Below are positions 7,828 through 15,193 of a DNA stretch of 52,634 nucleotides, in pieces. Numbering within the stretch: the first letter of the stretch is position 1; the number at the start of each line of letters is the position of its first letter. The notes under the pieces were generated by a model. It searched no databases and was not told the DNA's origin. It saw only the letters and a list, made by a program, of their open reading frames with translations. Made by a program: the position numbers and the translations under genes. The stretch covers positions 1 to 52,634 of IMG/VR virus record IMGVR_UViG_3300028831_000041; one strand, written 5' to 3'. This stretch comes from a virus.

Positions 7828-8184
7828 TTAATCTGTCCACAGTTTTAATGCCAATCCAAAAGCTTCGGCTTTTTGTGAAGCAGATGCATGAGGAATTAAC
7901 CATGTATTTGATGCCCATGCAGTTTTACATATTCTTGCTAAATTATTTAAATAAATTGTCCAAAGCAATTTATTTGAAGCTTCTGGGGTTCTAAGTAGCT
8001 TTTCTGCATCATGCATTGCATTTAAATCTTCAAAGAAATTAGGAAGTTCATTTATATCCCATAAACGTTCTCCATCTGGAGATTCATAATACTCTGGAAC
8101 TGCAACTTCTTGTGAATCATGAGATGGTACAAATTTATATCCGAATACTTCTGCAATTTTAACTCTTTTTTCTTTTAGTGTCAT
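7828..8184 (-). CDS. hypothetical protein (118 aa)
   Basis: Starts MTLKEKRVKIAEVFGYKFVP and contains YYESPDGERLWDINELPNFFEDLNAMHDAEKLL, a pattern common in phage proteins of unknown role encoded near replication genes, in which a short beta hairpin precedes a DLNAMHDAE helix. It is the first gene after the 248-bp non-coding, hairpin-rich stretch, so its transcript may begin there or read through from the co-chaperonin unit. Confidence 0.65.
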   Translation of the reverse strand: MTLKEKRVKIAEVFGYKFVPSHDSQEVAVPEYYESPDGERLWDINELPNFFEDLNAMHDAEKLLRTPEASNKLLWTIYLNNLARICKTAWASNTWLIPHASASQKAEAFGLALKLWTD

Positions 8185-8432
8185 AAATTAAAATGCTTTG
8201 TTTTCCATATCTTATCTTTTTCTCTTTGCGAGGATGCTAAACAAAACTAAAACCTGACTCGCGCAACTGGCATATTACTAACAATTACCAGCTCAAGAAT
8301 ACACTCACAAGTTCACCCACTATCATAATAGTGTAACTATTAGAGAGAAGGATTTAATGAGCAGAGCTTGATTACTGTTGAACAAGCATCTTAACAAGTC
8401 ACTGCTTGGTATAATGGATTATATTCTCTCCA
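8185..8432. other. non-coding, hairpin-rich gap
   Basis: No credible reading frame on either strand, in a region where genes otherwise overlap. It holds a CACTAT/ATAGTG hairpin (8318-8333) with a CATA loop, and TAATGGA/TCCATTA arms (8412-8418, 8429-8435) overlapping the co-chaperonin stop. GCTTG/CAAGC and AAGCA/TGCTT pairs lie between. It may hold a terminator for the co-chaperonin unit, a promoter for 8184, or a small RNA. I could not fold a tRNA from it. Confidence 0.5.
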
Positions 8433-8723
8433 TTAAGCAGAGGCAGGAAATTTCTTAAGAGCATAAATATCTTCTCCATCAAACACAGTTAATTCTGTTC
8501 CATTTGGTTCCCATGATAGTTTTGTTCCTAAGTGACAAGGCACATATACTATGTCATATATACTTACTTCGTTTTTATAACGAAACTTTGAACCAACATG
8601 AAACACTTCAGCTTCCACTAATTGTATTCTTCTGTCTTGTGCTATCTCTGGTATTACTATTGTAGAGGATTCTATCTTTTGTTTTTTTACTTCCACTATT
8701 AGAATATCTCCCAATGCTTTCAT
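8433..8723 (-). CDS. GroES-like co-chaperonin
   Basis: The 96-residue product has the GroES layout: MKALGDILIVEV opening strand, a mobile-loop region (about residues 13-30) with the hydrophobic TIVIP tip that docks on GroEL, a YDIVYVPCHLGTK strand and the closing GEDIYALKKF. It would replace or supplement host GroES in folding phage proteins such as capsid, as T4 gp31 does. A sigma-54-type promoter lies about 40 nt upstream of the ATG, separating its control from the AAA+ activator gene next to it. Sequence is diverged, so the call rests on pattern and length. Confidence 0.78.
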   Translation of the reverse strand: MKALGDILIVEVKKQKIESSTIVIPEIAQDRRIQLVEAEVFHVGSKFRYKNEVSIYDIVYVPCHLGTKLSWEPNGTELTVFDGEDIYALKKFPASA

Positions 8724-8763
8724 AATGTAATTAAATGAATTCTGCTGCCATCTGCCTTATAGA

Positions 8764-8779
8764 AGCAGGTTTCGTGCCA
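8764..8779 (-). promoter_or_regulatory. sigma-54-type promoter (groES-like gene)
   Basis: Minus strand TGGCACGAAACCTGCT: a perfect TGGCAC -24 box and CTGC -12 box with GG and GC in the required phase. Predicted start near 8753, giving a leader of about 30 nt to the co-chaperonin ATG. It is the only intergenic stretch here. Confidence 0.75.
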
Positions 8780-8792
8780 GGATATATACATA

Positions 8793-8984
8793 TTAATTTT
8801 TTATTTTGTTTACAGTTTTACGAAACATTACTTCTATTTGATCATCTGGTCTGTTTATTGCTATTATATATACGTTACCACGACAAAATTCTATCCACAC
8901 AGCAGGATTATCTATTACAACATCTGCCGGTATTCCTAAACCAGACATTCTTTCAACTACTTTATCATATAATTCTTTATTCAT
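8793..8984 (-). CDS. hypothetical protein (63 aa)
   Basis: Begins in ATGA overlap with the AAA+ activator gene and ends just before the promoter of the co-chaperonin gene. The sequence has a helix (YDKVVERMSGLGIPADVV) followed by strands (AVWIEFCRGNVYIIAINR), a small alpha/beta protein. Coupled to the activator gene, it could modulate it, but nothing in the sequence proves this. Confidence 0.6.
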   Translation of the reverse strand: MNKELYDKVVERMSGLGIPADVVIDNPAVWIEFCRGNVYIIAINRPDDQIEVMFRKTVNKIKN

Positions 8985-9853
8985 ATAGGTAATACTCCTA
9001 ATATCTTATGTCTCTTTACATGTTGTTCTAGTGAACGAACATTTAGTTTTGTATCAAGACCTTTATCTCGTAGATTATATGTTACATTATTTTTAAGTAC
9101 TTCAAGAAATTCTTTACCACCATTCATTGACAGAATAATTGGTTCTATATCTTCTGGTCTTTCATCTAGAGGTGTAGTATATATCTCGAATGTACTTATC
9201 CTTGCATATAGATCGAGACGAAAGAGATTCTTATCACACAGAGCTTCAAGATCTTTATTGGTTGCACATACAAATCTACAATCTATTTCTTCTTCACTCA
9301 GGGAACCAACCTTCATAATTTTCTTCTCTTGTAATGCTCTAAGAAATTTACCTTGTGAGTGCATGGGTAATTCTCCAACTTCATCAAGAAAAAATGTTCC
9401 ACCTTTAGCAGCCTTCATAAGACCATCTCTATCTCGTTCTGCTCCAGTGAATGATCCTTTAGTAGAACCAAATAGAATAGACTCTACAAGTGCTTCAGGT
9501 AATCCTGCACAATTCTGTGCAACAAATCTTCCCTCTCTATTACCATGAAATGCTCTTGCCAATATTTCTTTTCCTGTTCCAGTAGGACCACTAATAAGTA
9601 CTGGTTCATTTAGTGGTGCCAATTTAGCAACATTTTGTTTCTCCTTAATCATAGATTCATTCACAGTAATGAATCTACTTAGCCAAGCTTCTGTTGTATT
9701 AGAAAAATCTATAATACGACAATCTTCTCGCTTCCAAGGTAATTTATTGTCTTTGATTATTCTATCTATCTGTTGCTTTGCTAACTCAAGAACTTGTGGA
9801 TCTTTTTGATTGAGTGCCAACTCTAAATCTTCTTTACGAATTTCTTGGCTCAT
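8981..9853 (-). CDS. stand-alone sigma-54-activator AAA+ domain (bEBP-like, no receiver or HTH)
   Basis: Central domain of a bacterial enhancer-binding protein: Walker A GPTGTGKE (89-96), sigma-54-contacting loop GSFTGA (133-138; canonical GAFTGA, with the essential F and T kept), and Walker B GGTFFLDEVGE (151-161). CATNKDL is sensor I, FRLDLYARIS (211-220) holds the arginine-finger block and NVRSLE (271-276) is the sensor II region. The family remodels RpoN-RNA polymerase closed complexes using ATP. The first 75 residues are unrelated to response regulators, and the protein ends 14 residues after sensor II with no helix-turn-helix. It would therefore act from solution, as reported for DNA-binding-domain-less FlgR or CtcC. 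Matching -24/-12 sites occur throughout this genome. Confidence 0.9.
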   Translation of the reverse strand: MSQEIRKEDLELALNQKDPQVLELAKQQIDRIIKDNKLPWKREDCRIIDFSNTTEAWLSRFITVNESMIKEKQNVAKLAPLNEPVLISGPTGTGKEILARAFHGNREGRFVAQNCAGLPEALVESILFGSTKGSFTGAERDRDGLMKAAKGGTFFLDEVGELPMHSQGKFLRALQEKKIMKVGSLSEEEIDCRFVCATNKDLEALCDKNLFRLDLYARISTFEIYTTPLDERPEDIEPIILSMNGGKEFLEVLKNNVTYNLRDKGLDTKLNVRSLEQHVKRHKILGVLPI

Positions 9854-10227
9854 AGTTTATTTAATTCATTCATTAGTTTTGTTACTGTTTCTAAATCGCC
9901 TTTAGTTATTGCTTCATATACTCTCTGTTGCAAAATCTCTCTAGGCACTTGGACAGCGCTATCAACTATGATAGACTTGACTGAATCTCTATGACTTTGT
10001 AAAGTCTTTTCTAAATTGGAGCGCCGCTTCTGTTCATTAATCCAACCAATGACTGGATACCAGATACGCCATATATCATGTTGTGATTCTTCTACATGAC
10101 AATAAACATTATTAGTATCTGTTGCTTTAAATGAAGATGCCATTGATACTGGAAGATCAACATACTCGAACAGTTTATTGTATGTGAGAATATTTAGAAG
10201 TTCTTCTATGTCGCAGGTTATATTCAT
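9850..10227 (-). CDS. hypothetical protein (125 aa)
   Basis: Helical protein: an N-terminal segment (CDIEELLNILTYNKLFEYVDLP), a Trp-rich middle (DIWRIWYPVIGW), then a basic helix (NEQKRRSNLEKTLQSHRD) and a C-terminal helical pair. It overlaps the activator gene by 4 nt (ATGA), so the two are translationally coupled and may work together. No family recognised. Confidence 0.6.
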   Translation of the reverse strand: MNITCDIEELLNILTYNKLFEYVDLPVSMASSFKATDTNNVYCHVEESQHDIWRIWYPVIGWINEQKRRSNLEKTLQSHRDSVKSIIVDSAVQVPREILQQRVYEAITKGDLETVTKLMNELNKL

Positions 10228-10427
10228 TTCAGTAAAGACTTAAGATCATTTATGACATTTTTATAAACTGTAGCCGTTATTAAGTATTCTTTTGCTAAAG
10301 ATTCTTCTCCGTTGTTAAGTGCTTTTAAAGTCCATTCTGAATATTTCTTTTGAAGATCTTTATACGAATCTAGCAGACTTTGTACTAAATCATCTTTAGT
10401 TATTCTTAATTGTTTTAGTTTAGCCAT
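10224..10427 (-). CDS. hypothetical protein (67 aa)
   Basis: Helical (VQSLLDSYKDLQKKYSEW and a closing NDLKSLLK). Two in-frame ATGs exist: 10439 inside the helicase gene and 10427 just after its stop. The latter has GGAAAA a few bases upstream and is preferred, but either is possible. Function unknown. Confidence 0.58.
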   Translation of the reverse strand: MAKLKQLRITKDDLVQSLLDSYKDLQKKYSEWTLKALNNGEESLAKEYLITATVYKNVINDLKSLLK

Positions 10428-10428
10428 A

Positions 10429-12612
10429 TTATTTTCCATTTTCTGTTGTATCTATATCACCTAGTATTTCTTCATCTTCTTCTGTGATAGGTTCTTTCTC
10501 CTCATAAGTATATCCTCCCATGATTATACCTTCCCAAGATTCTTTTTGTTGTACTACCTTTGAGAGACACTTTAATTTCATTGAGACAACTTGAGCAACT
10601 TGTTCTTCAATGGTGCCTGCAAAGAATATTAATTGCTGGGTTGTATCCGACAATGATGTAAGTCTTGGAAATCTACCTAGACCTTGCACCATTTCAATAG
10701 CACTCCATGTTGGTGCTATAAATGACTTACGAGGTCTAGTAAGTATTTTTGAAATATCTTCTTCATAAGCATATCCACTTTCTTTATGTCTGACTTTTTC
10801 TTGACTAAATTCGTCTGTGTGATGTAGTGATAATCCAACACCTCCTGCCCTAAACGTATAGAAACAATACAATGAATCTCCTTTTTGAAATCTATCAATT
10901 TCATTTTGTCTTTCTTTTAATGTTTGTATCCCTAATTTAAGTGTTTCATCATCAAATGATTCTTCTACTTTTGCTTCTACATCTTCAAGAGATAACATAT
11001 CCATTGTGATGCCAGCTTCTTCTAGTGCTTTTAGAAGATCATCTGATCCTTCTATTGCTGCTTTTGTTTTTTGTTTTTCTGTTGCTTTTGTTTGTCCACC
11101 TCCCCAGATTATACTTATCTTCTCTCTAGGAATCTTATAATCTTCACAAAGCATCCTAATACATTTTCGTATTGTAACTTTAAAGTTGACTGCACATCCA
11201 GCAGCATATCCATTATTGGTAGCATTTACCATTTGTTCACACAAGTATTTTATACGATCTGGATTAGATTCTGCTGCTATACGATACTGTAACATTGCTA
11301 CCAATATACAGACATTCTTCTGTCCAGCATTAATTAGTCCTTTTGCTTCCTTTGCTTCTGCTTTAGATTTCTTCTTTAGAAATTCTTCAATAGCTTTATC
11401 ATAGAATTCTTTTCCTTCTTTTGTTTGAAAGTCTATAAGAAGAACAGAATTCTTAGCATGAAATTGTGGCTTAACTCCTTTCACACGTACTATGAAATCA
11501 TTCATTACATCCATTAAACGTTCCATTGCTCCAGGAGAATGTTCGTAGGGATTTGCTGGTGATGCTACATATTCTGCGAAAGTCTTCCAATGTTTATTCT
11601 CTAATTCACATTCTATAAGTGTAGCTTTTGTATTTCTGATGCGTGTTGCCACACAAAAGCACTTTGCTTCTGAAACTTTTGTGAATGGTGTAGCACTTAG
11701 AAAAATTTGATAAGTGTTAGGAAGTTCATTGAATGAAGCTGCTATCTTTGCTTGTTGTGTTCCTTCATTCTTCAGAGCTTGACATTCATCCCAAGCTATA
11801 AAACACGGATTAATCATTGGTCGCCAAGACCATTGTGTGTATTCCATGCCATGTTCTATCTTCAGTTTTTCATCTACAAATAGTTCACCAAACTTAGAAC
11901 GTAATTGATCTATATTAATAACAAGAATATCTTGTGGATGCCTTAGACCAAAAAATTTTTCAAATACTCGTTTTGTTTGTTCTACTACACTAGCCTTTGT
12001 TACGTAAATATAGGGCCAAGGTGCAATAGAACCAACTTTAGTATGCCAGTTTGATTCTCTTAGTCTAGCTATGACCGCACCCATTATGAATGTTTTACCA
12101 TAGCCTGCATTAGCTATTAGGAGCTGACCACGTTTATTATCATTTGTAATACCACTTAATAATTCACGGGCTGCTTTATGTTGAAACCAAAATAAGAAAG
12201 ACTTGTCTTTAGAACAGAATGGTAACTTATAATGTTTCTCTAAATTAATTGATGTATCTATTACAGTTGATAAAGGTTCTTCTGTAAAGATTAACTTAGG
12301 TGTTTCTGATTGTTTTAATAAAGCTTTTTCCTCGTCAGTAAGCTTAATAACTGGAGGATTATTCTTTAACCAAATAGAAGTCTCAAGTTCGATCTCCCTA
12401 TCTTTAAGCCATTCTTTTATTTCATTAAAGGAAATCTTCTCCCCATACTCATGTGGAAAATATTTTTGTTTTATCTGCTCATCACTGTAGCCAACTATTC
12501 GTAGTAGATCATAGAAAGTTTGAATCTTTCCAAAAGTGTAAGCAATTTTAATGCGCTGTGAGATTACCTTTAGATGATCTCTTGCTTTTCTATTCTCCTC
12601 TATGTTTGTCAT
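10429..12612 (-). CDS. SF2 (SNF2-type) helicase/ATPase
   Basis: Walker A ANAGYGKT (167-174), a DEAD-box-type WDECQ (about residue 275), motif III SATPFT, and a C-terminal RecA lobe with FYTFRAGGVGLSLHH and a QGLGRFPRL motif VI-like arginine segment followed by GTIEEQVAQ. This is the motif order of SNF2-like SF2 enzymes, which translocate on duplex DNA. The 727-residue length is large for a phage helicase; the N-terminal 140 residues and an insert with VEESFDDETL are family-specific. Likely roles are replication or recombination DNA unwinding, or DNA remodelling. Confidence 0.85.
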   Translation of the reverse strand: MTNIEENRKARDHLKVISQRIKIAYTFGKIQTFYDLLRIVGYSDEQIKQKYFPHEYGEKISFNEIKEWLKDREIELETSIWLKNNPPVIKLTDEEKALLKQSETPKLIFTEEPLSTVIDTSINLEKHYKLPFCSKDKSFLFWFQHKAARELLSGITNDNKRGQLLIANAGYGKTFIMGAVIARLRESNWHTKVGSIAPWPYIYVTKASVVEQTKRVFEKFFGLRHPQDILVINIDQLRSKFGELFVDEKLKIEHGMEYTQWSWRPMINPCFIAWDECQALKNEGTQQAKIAASFNELPNTYQIFLSATPFTKVSEAKCFCVATRIRNTKATLIECELENKHWKTFAEYVASPANPYEHSPGAMERLMDVMNDFIVRVKGVKPQFHAKNSVLLIDFQTKEGKEFYDKAIEEFLKKKSKAEAKEAKGLINAGQKNVCILVAMLQYRIAAESNPDRIKYLCEQMVNATNNGYAAGCAVNFKVTIRKCIRMLCEDYKIPREKISIIWGGGQTKATEKQKTKAAIEGSDDLLKALEEAGITMDMLSLEDVEAKVEESFDDETLKLGIQTLKERQNEIDRFQKGDSLYCFYTFRAGGVGLSLHHTDEFSQEKVRHKESGYAYEEDISKILTRPRKSFIAPTWSAIEMVQGLGRFPRLTSLSDTTQQLIFFAGTIEEQVAQVVSMKLKCLSKVVQQKESWEGIIMGGYTYEEKEPITEEDEEILGDIDTTENGK

Positions 12613-13040
12613 TCAAGTATAATATTAAGTGTTTCACTAATTTTCTTTTTATCACCTTTAGAAATTATTTGAAGTGCAAGATTCCGCGCATCTTCTTTTG
12701 ATAGTCTTAGCATAGATTGTATCTTATGCGCGATGCTATCATAATTGTGATTGAATTTAATGCTGGAAACTTTTGCTTGCTTCCATCTTGCATGATCCTG
12801 TTTCCAATATTGTAGTCGCCATAGACGAGGCTTTTCAAATTTGATAGTCTGTTTCTCATTACCATCAGAATCTAGATCGTGTTCATAATATTGAATATGA
12901 TACGATAGTGGAAATTCTGGAACACATTCTAGTAAAGTTGCTTGCCACAATTCTATTTCGACATGATCATAATCTTTTAGAAGCAATTTTATATAATGAG
13001 CAAAGGGAATTGTTATATTACTTTCATGTTTTCCTTCCAT
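12609..13040 (-). CDS. hypothetical protein (143 aa)
   Basis: The frame is open to 13091, but its first 17 codons are the arm of a strong hairpin (13059-13092), so the ATG at 13040 (MEGKHESNITIPFAHYIKLL) is chosen. The end has a helix-rich region (LSKEDARNLALQIISKGDKKKI) that could be a small helix-turn-helix. It overlaps the helicase start by 4 nt and may be a helicase partner or DNA-binding protein; unproved. Confidence 0.62.
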   Translation of the reverse strand: MEGKHESNITIPFAHYIKLLLKDYDHVEIELWQATLLECVPEFPLSYHIQYYEHDLDSDGNEKQTIKFEKPRLWRLQYWKQDHARWKQAKVSSIKFNHNYDSIAHKIQSMLRLSKEDARNLALQIISKGDKKKISETLNIILE

Positions 13041-13058
13041 AAGATTAGAAAATAAGGA

Positions 13059-13092
13059 AGTGCTCCGTATATATTGTGATATACGGAGCACT
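13059..13092 (-). terminator. strong hairpin, likely terminator of the 13116-13706 unit
   Basis: Perfect 14-bp inverted repeat: AGTGCTCCGTATAT (13059-13072), 6-nt loop, ATATACGGAGCACT (13079-13092). It lies 23 nt beyond the stop of the 196-residue gene. Downstream on the minus strand the sequence is CTTCCTTATTTTC, a weak U-tract, so it may partly attenuate rather than stop transcription into the helicase operon. Confidence 0.7.
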
Positions 13093-13115
13093 TTTGTGCT
13101 ATATTCTAGTAAGTG

Positions 13116-13706
13116 TTATGCTAGAACCTTAACTCCAGCAGCAGTAGTAGGAGTAGGCTTTTCTGGTTCTTCTTCCTTAGTCTTTTGCTTCAGAATAAGC
13201 TGCTCTTGACAATACTTGATCCGCTCAGCAATTTCTTTGAACTTTGCTTTCTGAGCTTCTGGATCAGTAATAGTTCCAGAAAGAATAATGTTCTTGAATT
13301 CTTCCTGAAGATTACTAAGTTCTTCTCGCAATGATGCCATCGTTTCACCGCGTGCACTGAAGTTAGCAAGACCATCAAGGAAATCCTTAACCGAAAATGC
13401 CTTAGTAGGATCAGTCTGCTTCTCATCAATACTGGACTTAGTGATATTAACACTAGTCTGTGCTACCTTCTGATATGCCAGTTCTAGCACTTGATCAAGA
13501 CCAATCCAAGCAAGGAATTTTTGTTTTCCTTCCTCATCTTTTGGTTTGATAGGCTTCAATGCGAATCTATCAGGAGAATCCTTTTCCAATTTTCTAGTAG
13601 AACTGGCTTCACATGGCCATTCAATTCCATTCCTTGTAGAGATTACACTATCTGGAATGATTGCCTCGATTTTCTTTCCGTCAATTTCTTCGATTGTTTT
13701 TGGCAT
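13116..13706 (-). CDS. hypothetical protein, own sigma-54 promoter (196 aa)
   Basis: A soluble protein with a charged N-terminal third, a coiled coil near residues 120-170 (ASLREELSNLQEEFKN; KAKFKEIAERIKYCQEQL) and a Pro/Thr-rich tail (EKPTPTTAAG). By eye its codons are richer in C/G at third positions than neighbouring genes, as in highly expressed phage proteins. It sits alone between a sigma-54-type promoter at 13864 and the hairpin at 13059, so it is probably an abundant product. No family recognised. Confidence 0.75.
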   Translation of the reverse strand: MPKTIEEIDGKKIEAIIPDSVISTRNGIEWPCEASSTRKLEKDSPDRFALKPIKPKDEEGKQKFLAWIGLDQVLELAYQKVAQTSVNITKSSIDEKQTDPTKAFSVKDFLDGLANFSARGETMASLREELSNLQEEFKNIILSGTITDPEAQKAKFKEIAERIKYCQEQLILKQKTKEEEPEKPTPTTAAGVKVLA

Positions 13707-13800
13707 ATAACTGTTTCTATCTTCTCTAATGGTTTGTTTGGTTTGTTATTAATTCAAAAGCGCCCATTAGAATACACTTTATGAATTAACTTTTCTAGGA

Positions 13801-13819
13801 CACAACTAGACAAGTTGTG
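13801..13819 (-). promoter_or_regulatory. leader hairpin
   Basis: CACAACT/AGTTGTG 7-bp inverted repeat with a 5-nt loop in the leader of the 13116-13706 gene, about 35-50 nt after the predicted transcription start. It may stabilise the mRNA 5-prime end or influence translation. Confidence 0.45.
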
Positions 13820-13862
13820 ACTTAAAATTCTTCTGTGAAAGGAACATCTGGTATATAGTCAT

Positions 13863-13878
13863 AGCATGGAACGTGCCA
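13863..13878 (-). promoter_or_regulatory. sigma-54-type promoter
   Basis: Minus strand TGGCACGTTCCATGCT: consensus -24 box, TGC -12 box, correct phase between GG and GC. Predicted start near 13852 and a leader of about 146 nt to the ATG at 13706. It lies immediately after the stop of the 39-residue gene. Confidence 0.75.
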
Positions 13879-13884
13879 ATGTTA

Positions 13885-14004
13885 TTATTTACAATGATGA
13901 AAACTCAGGTGCAGGGCCATCAATTTCCATCTAATACCTCCTAAGTATTTCTTTCTTGGTTTCCACTTACAAAATGGGCATTTAATTTTTATTCTGGTTT
14001 TCAT
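13885..14004 (-). CDS. small CxxC/His protein (39 aa)
   Basis: ATG at 14004-14002 overlaps the upstream stop as ATGA. The product has CPFC and a closing HLSFHHC, separated by about 25 residues, resembling a degenerate single zinc finger, in a basic background (KWKPRKKY). A DNA- or protein-binding finger is plausible. Ends 7 nt before the sigma-54-type promoter. Confidence 0.55.
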   Translation of the reverse strand: MKTRIKIKCPFCKWKPRKKYLGGIRWKLMALHLSFHHCK

Positions 14005-14228
14005 CCTCTTGTTGCTGTTGCAACTGAAAAGTGTTTCATCTTGGATGAACGCACTCCAGATATTGTTATTATATTATTTTTGTCATCTAAACCTACTATA
14101 GAAGCATAATCTTCACCAAAGAAATCAAGAAGCTTCCTAACTTCTATACGTGCTTCTCTTATTGGCATCTTCAACAGTATTTCCTCATTGGGATTCTTAA
14201 ATCTTACTAGATGTTTTGTTGCTTTCAT
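14001..14228 (-). CDS. hypothetical protein (75 aa)
   Basis: Basic N-terminus (MKATKHLVRFKNPNEEI), a helix (PIREARIEVRKLLDFFG) and a strand pair (IVGLDDKNNIITISG) form a compact alpha/beta protein. Overlaps both neighbours. Function unknown. Confidence 0.58.
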   Translation of the reverse strand: MKATKHLVRFKNPNEEILLKMPIREARIEVRKLLDFFGEDYASIVGLDDKNNIITISGVRSSKMKHFSVATATRG

Positions 14229-14409
14229 TATATTGTTCTGGTAATTTATCTATGTATCCTTCTCTTAGAAGAAATTCCCAACATTCTTTTTCAGAATTTA
14301 ATGCTATTAGAGCATTATTAAAAATACATTTTTCATTAGGTGGTTCTATTGCAAACCAATATTTATAACAATGATCATATTCTATCGTGAATGGTTTAAG
14401 TGTTTTCAT
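14197..14409 (-). CDS. hypothetical protein (70 aa)
   Basis: Strand-rich N-terminus (FTIEYDHCYKYWFAIEPP) and a helical C-terminal half (SEKECWEFLLREGYIDKL). It overlaps the upstream gene by 4 nt and the downstream gene by 32 nt. No family recognised. Confidence 0.55.
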   Translation of the reverse strand: MKTLKPFTIEYDHCYKYWFAIEPPNEKCIFNNALIALNSEKECWEFLLREGYIDKLPEQYNESNKTSSKI

Positions 14410-14588
14410 TTGTATAAATCTCTATTTGTTTTTATATGCTTAATAACACGCTTCATATGCTTGACTGCCTCAGAGATTGTCATTTTATTACCAGTATATC
14501 TATTCCAATGGATATTATAGTTCAGGAGAACTCTTCTAAAACACATGGTTAGTTCTTGTCTTATCCACAACCATTTAGAAGTTTTCAT
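14406..14588 (-). CDS. hypothetical protein (60 aa)
   Basis: Basic, with Trp and His in the N-terminal half and a helix MTISEAVKHMKRVIKHIKTN at the end. Overlaps neighbours by 4 and 14 nt. The internal MTISEAVKH segment could be a minimal DNA-binding helix, but this is not established. Confidence 0.5.
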   Translation of the reverse strand: MKTSKWLWIRQELTMCFRRVLLNYNIHWNRYTGNKMTISEAVKHMKRVIKHIKTNRDLYK

Positions 14589-14823
14589 AAGGTGAATCTA
14601 TTTTTATTCTACCAAGTTTAATATTCTCAGCATATCTTCTTTCTGTATAGGATTGCAATTTACAAAGAAGCTGCTGTAATTCAAAGTATCTTTTATCTCC
14701 CGGAACAATATCAAGCAGTTTCATTATCTGTTCTTTGGTTTTCACGCATCCTCTATTTGCTTCATAGTATTTGTCTTTCATAAAGATTGTACGGACTGAG
14801 TCGCTAAAGCTCCTGCTGTTCAA
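14575..14823 (-). CDS. hypothetical protein (82 aa)
   Basis: Helical protein with a KTKEQIMKLLDIVPGDKRYFELQQLLCKLQSY core. It overlaps the preceding gene by 20 nt. One of a run of small uncharacterised genes between the AAA+ module and the 13-kb control region. Confidence 0.55.
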   Translation of the reverse strand: MNSRSFSDSVRTIFMKDKYYEANRGCVKTKEQIMKLLDIVPGDKRYFELQQLLCKLQSYTERRYAENIKLGRIKIDSPYENF

Positions 14824-15193
14824 TTATCTGAACTGATTCTGAATAATATCCATTACTTTCTCCATACCATCTAAGAACTACTTGTCCTTTCATTGTTGTT
14901 ATACGATAGAATGTCCAAAGAAAACTTTCTGGTGGATAATCTTTTACTACTCCTGATGGATGTTCATTGTGATTGGTTGATTCTTCAGCTTGAAGAATTG
15001 GAGTATCTATAAGATCATTTATATCACCACAAATATCTTCAAGATAAACTGATTCACAGCAGTCTTGTTCATGATACATTTGATATTGCTTACCATCAGA
15101 TGTTACAAATACTATAGAATCTTTTTCATTATTAATACTTATTTTTGTGAATACTTTTCTAATGAATTCTTTTATTTCAATATAGTTTCTCAT
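14804..15193 (-). CDS. hypothetical protein (129 aa)
   Basis: Acidic, mixed alpha/beta. A DGKQYQMYHEQDCCESVYLEDICGDINDL segment and a C-terminal FYRITTMKGQVVLRWYGESN are recurring in small phage proteins of unknown role, with the WYGESNGYYSE ending as the most distinctive stretch. Overlaps the CobT-like-partner gene by 4 nt. Confidence 0.62.
   Translation of the reverse strand: MRNYIEIKEFIRKVFTKISINNEKDSIVFVTSDGKQYQMYHEQDCCESVYLEDICGDINDLIDTPILQAEESTNHNEHPSGVVKDYPPESFLWTFYRITTMKGQVVLRWYGESNGYYSESVQIIEQQEL

Noticed and set aside
8240-8300. Possible tRNA on the minus strand
   Set aside because: No T-loop or acceptor pairing could be assembled from the hairpins.
8301-8340. CRISPR-like repeats in the hairpin-rich gap
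   Set aside because: Inverted repeats differ in sequence and spacing; there are no regular direct repeats or spacers.
8720-8791. 23-codon minus frame with ATGA overlap before the GroES-like gene
   Set aside because: Its codons are fully explained by the sigma-54-type promoter TGGCACGAAACCTGCT, there is no ribosome site, and it lies in the predicted leader.
13041-13091. N-terminal extension of the 12609-13040 gene
   Set aside because: Its codons are one arm of the strong 13059-13092 hairpin and no ribosome site precedes it; ATG at 13040 is preferred.
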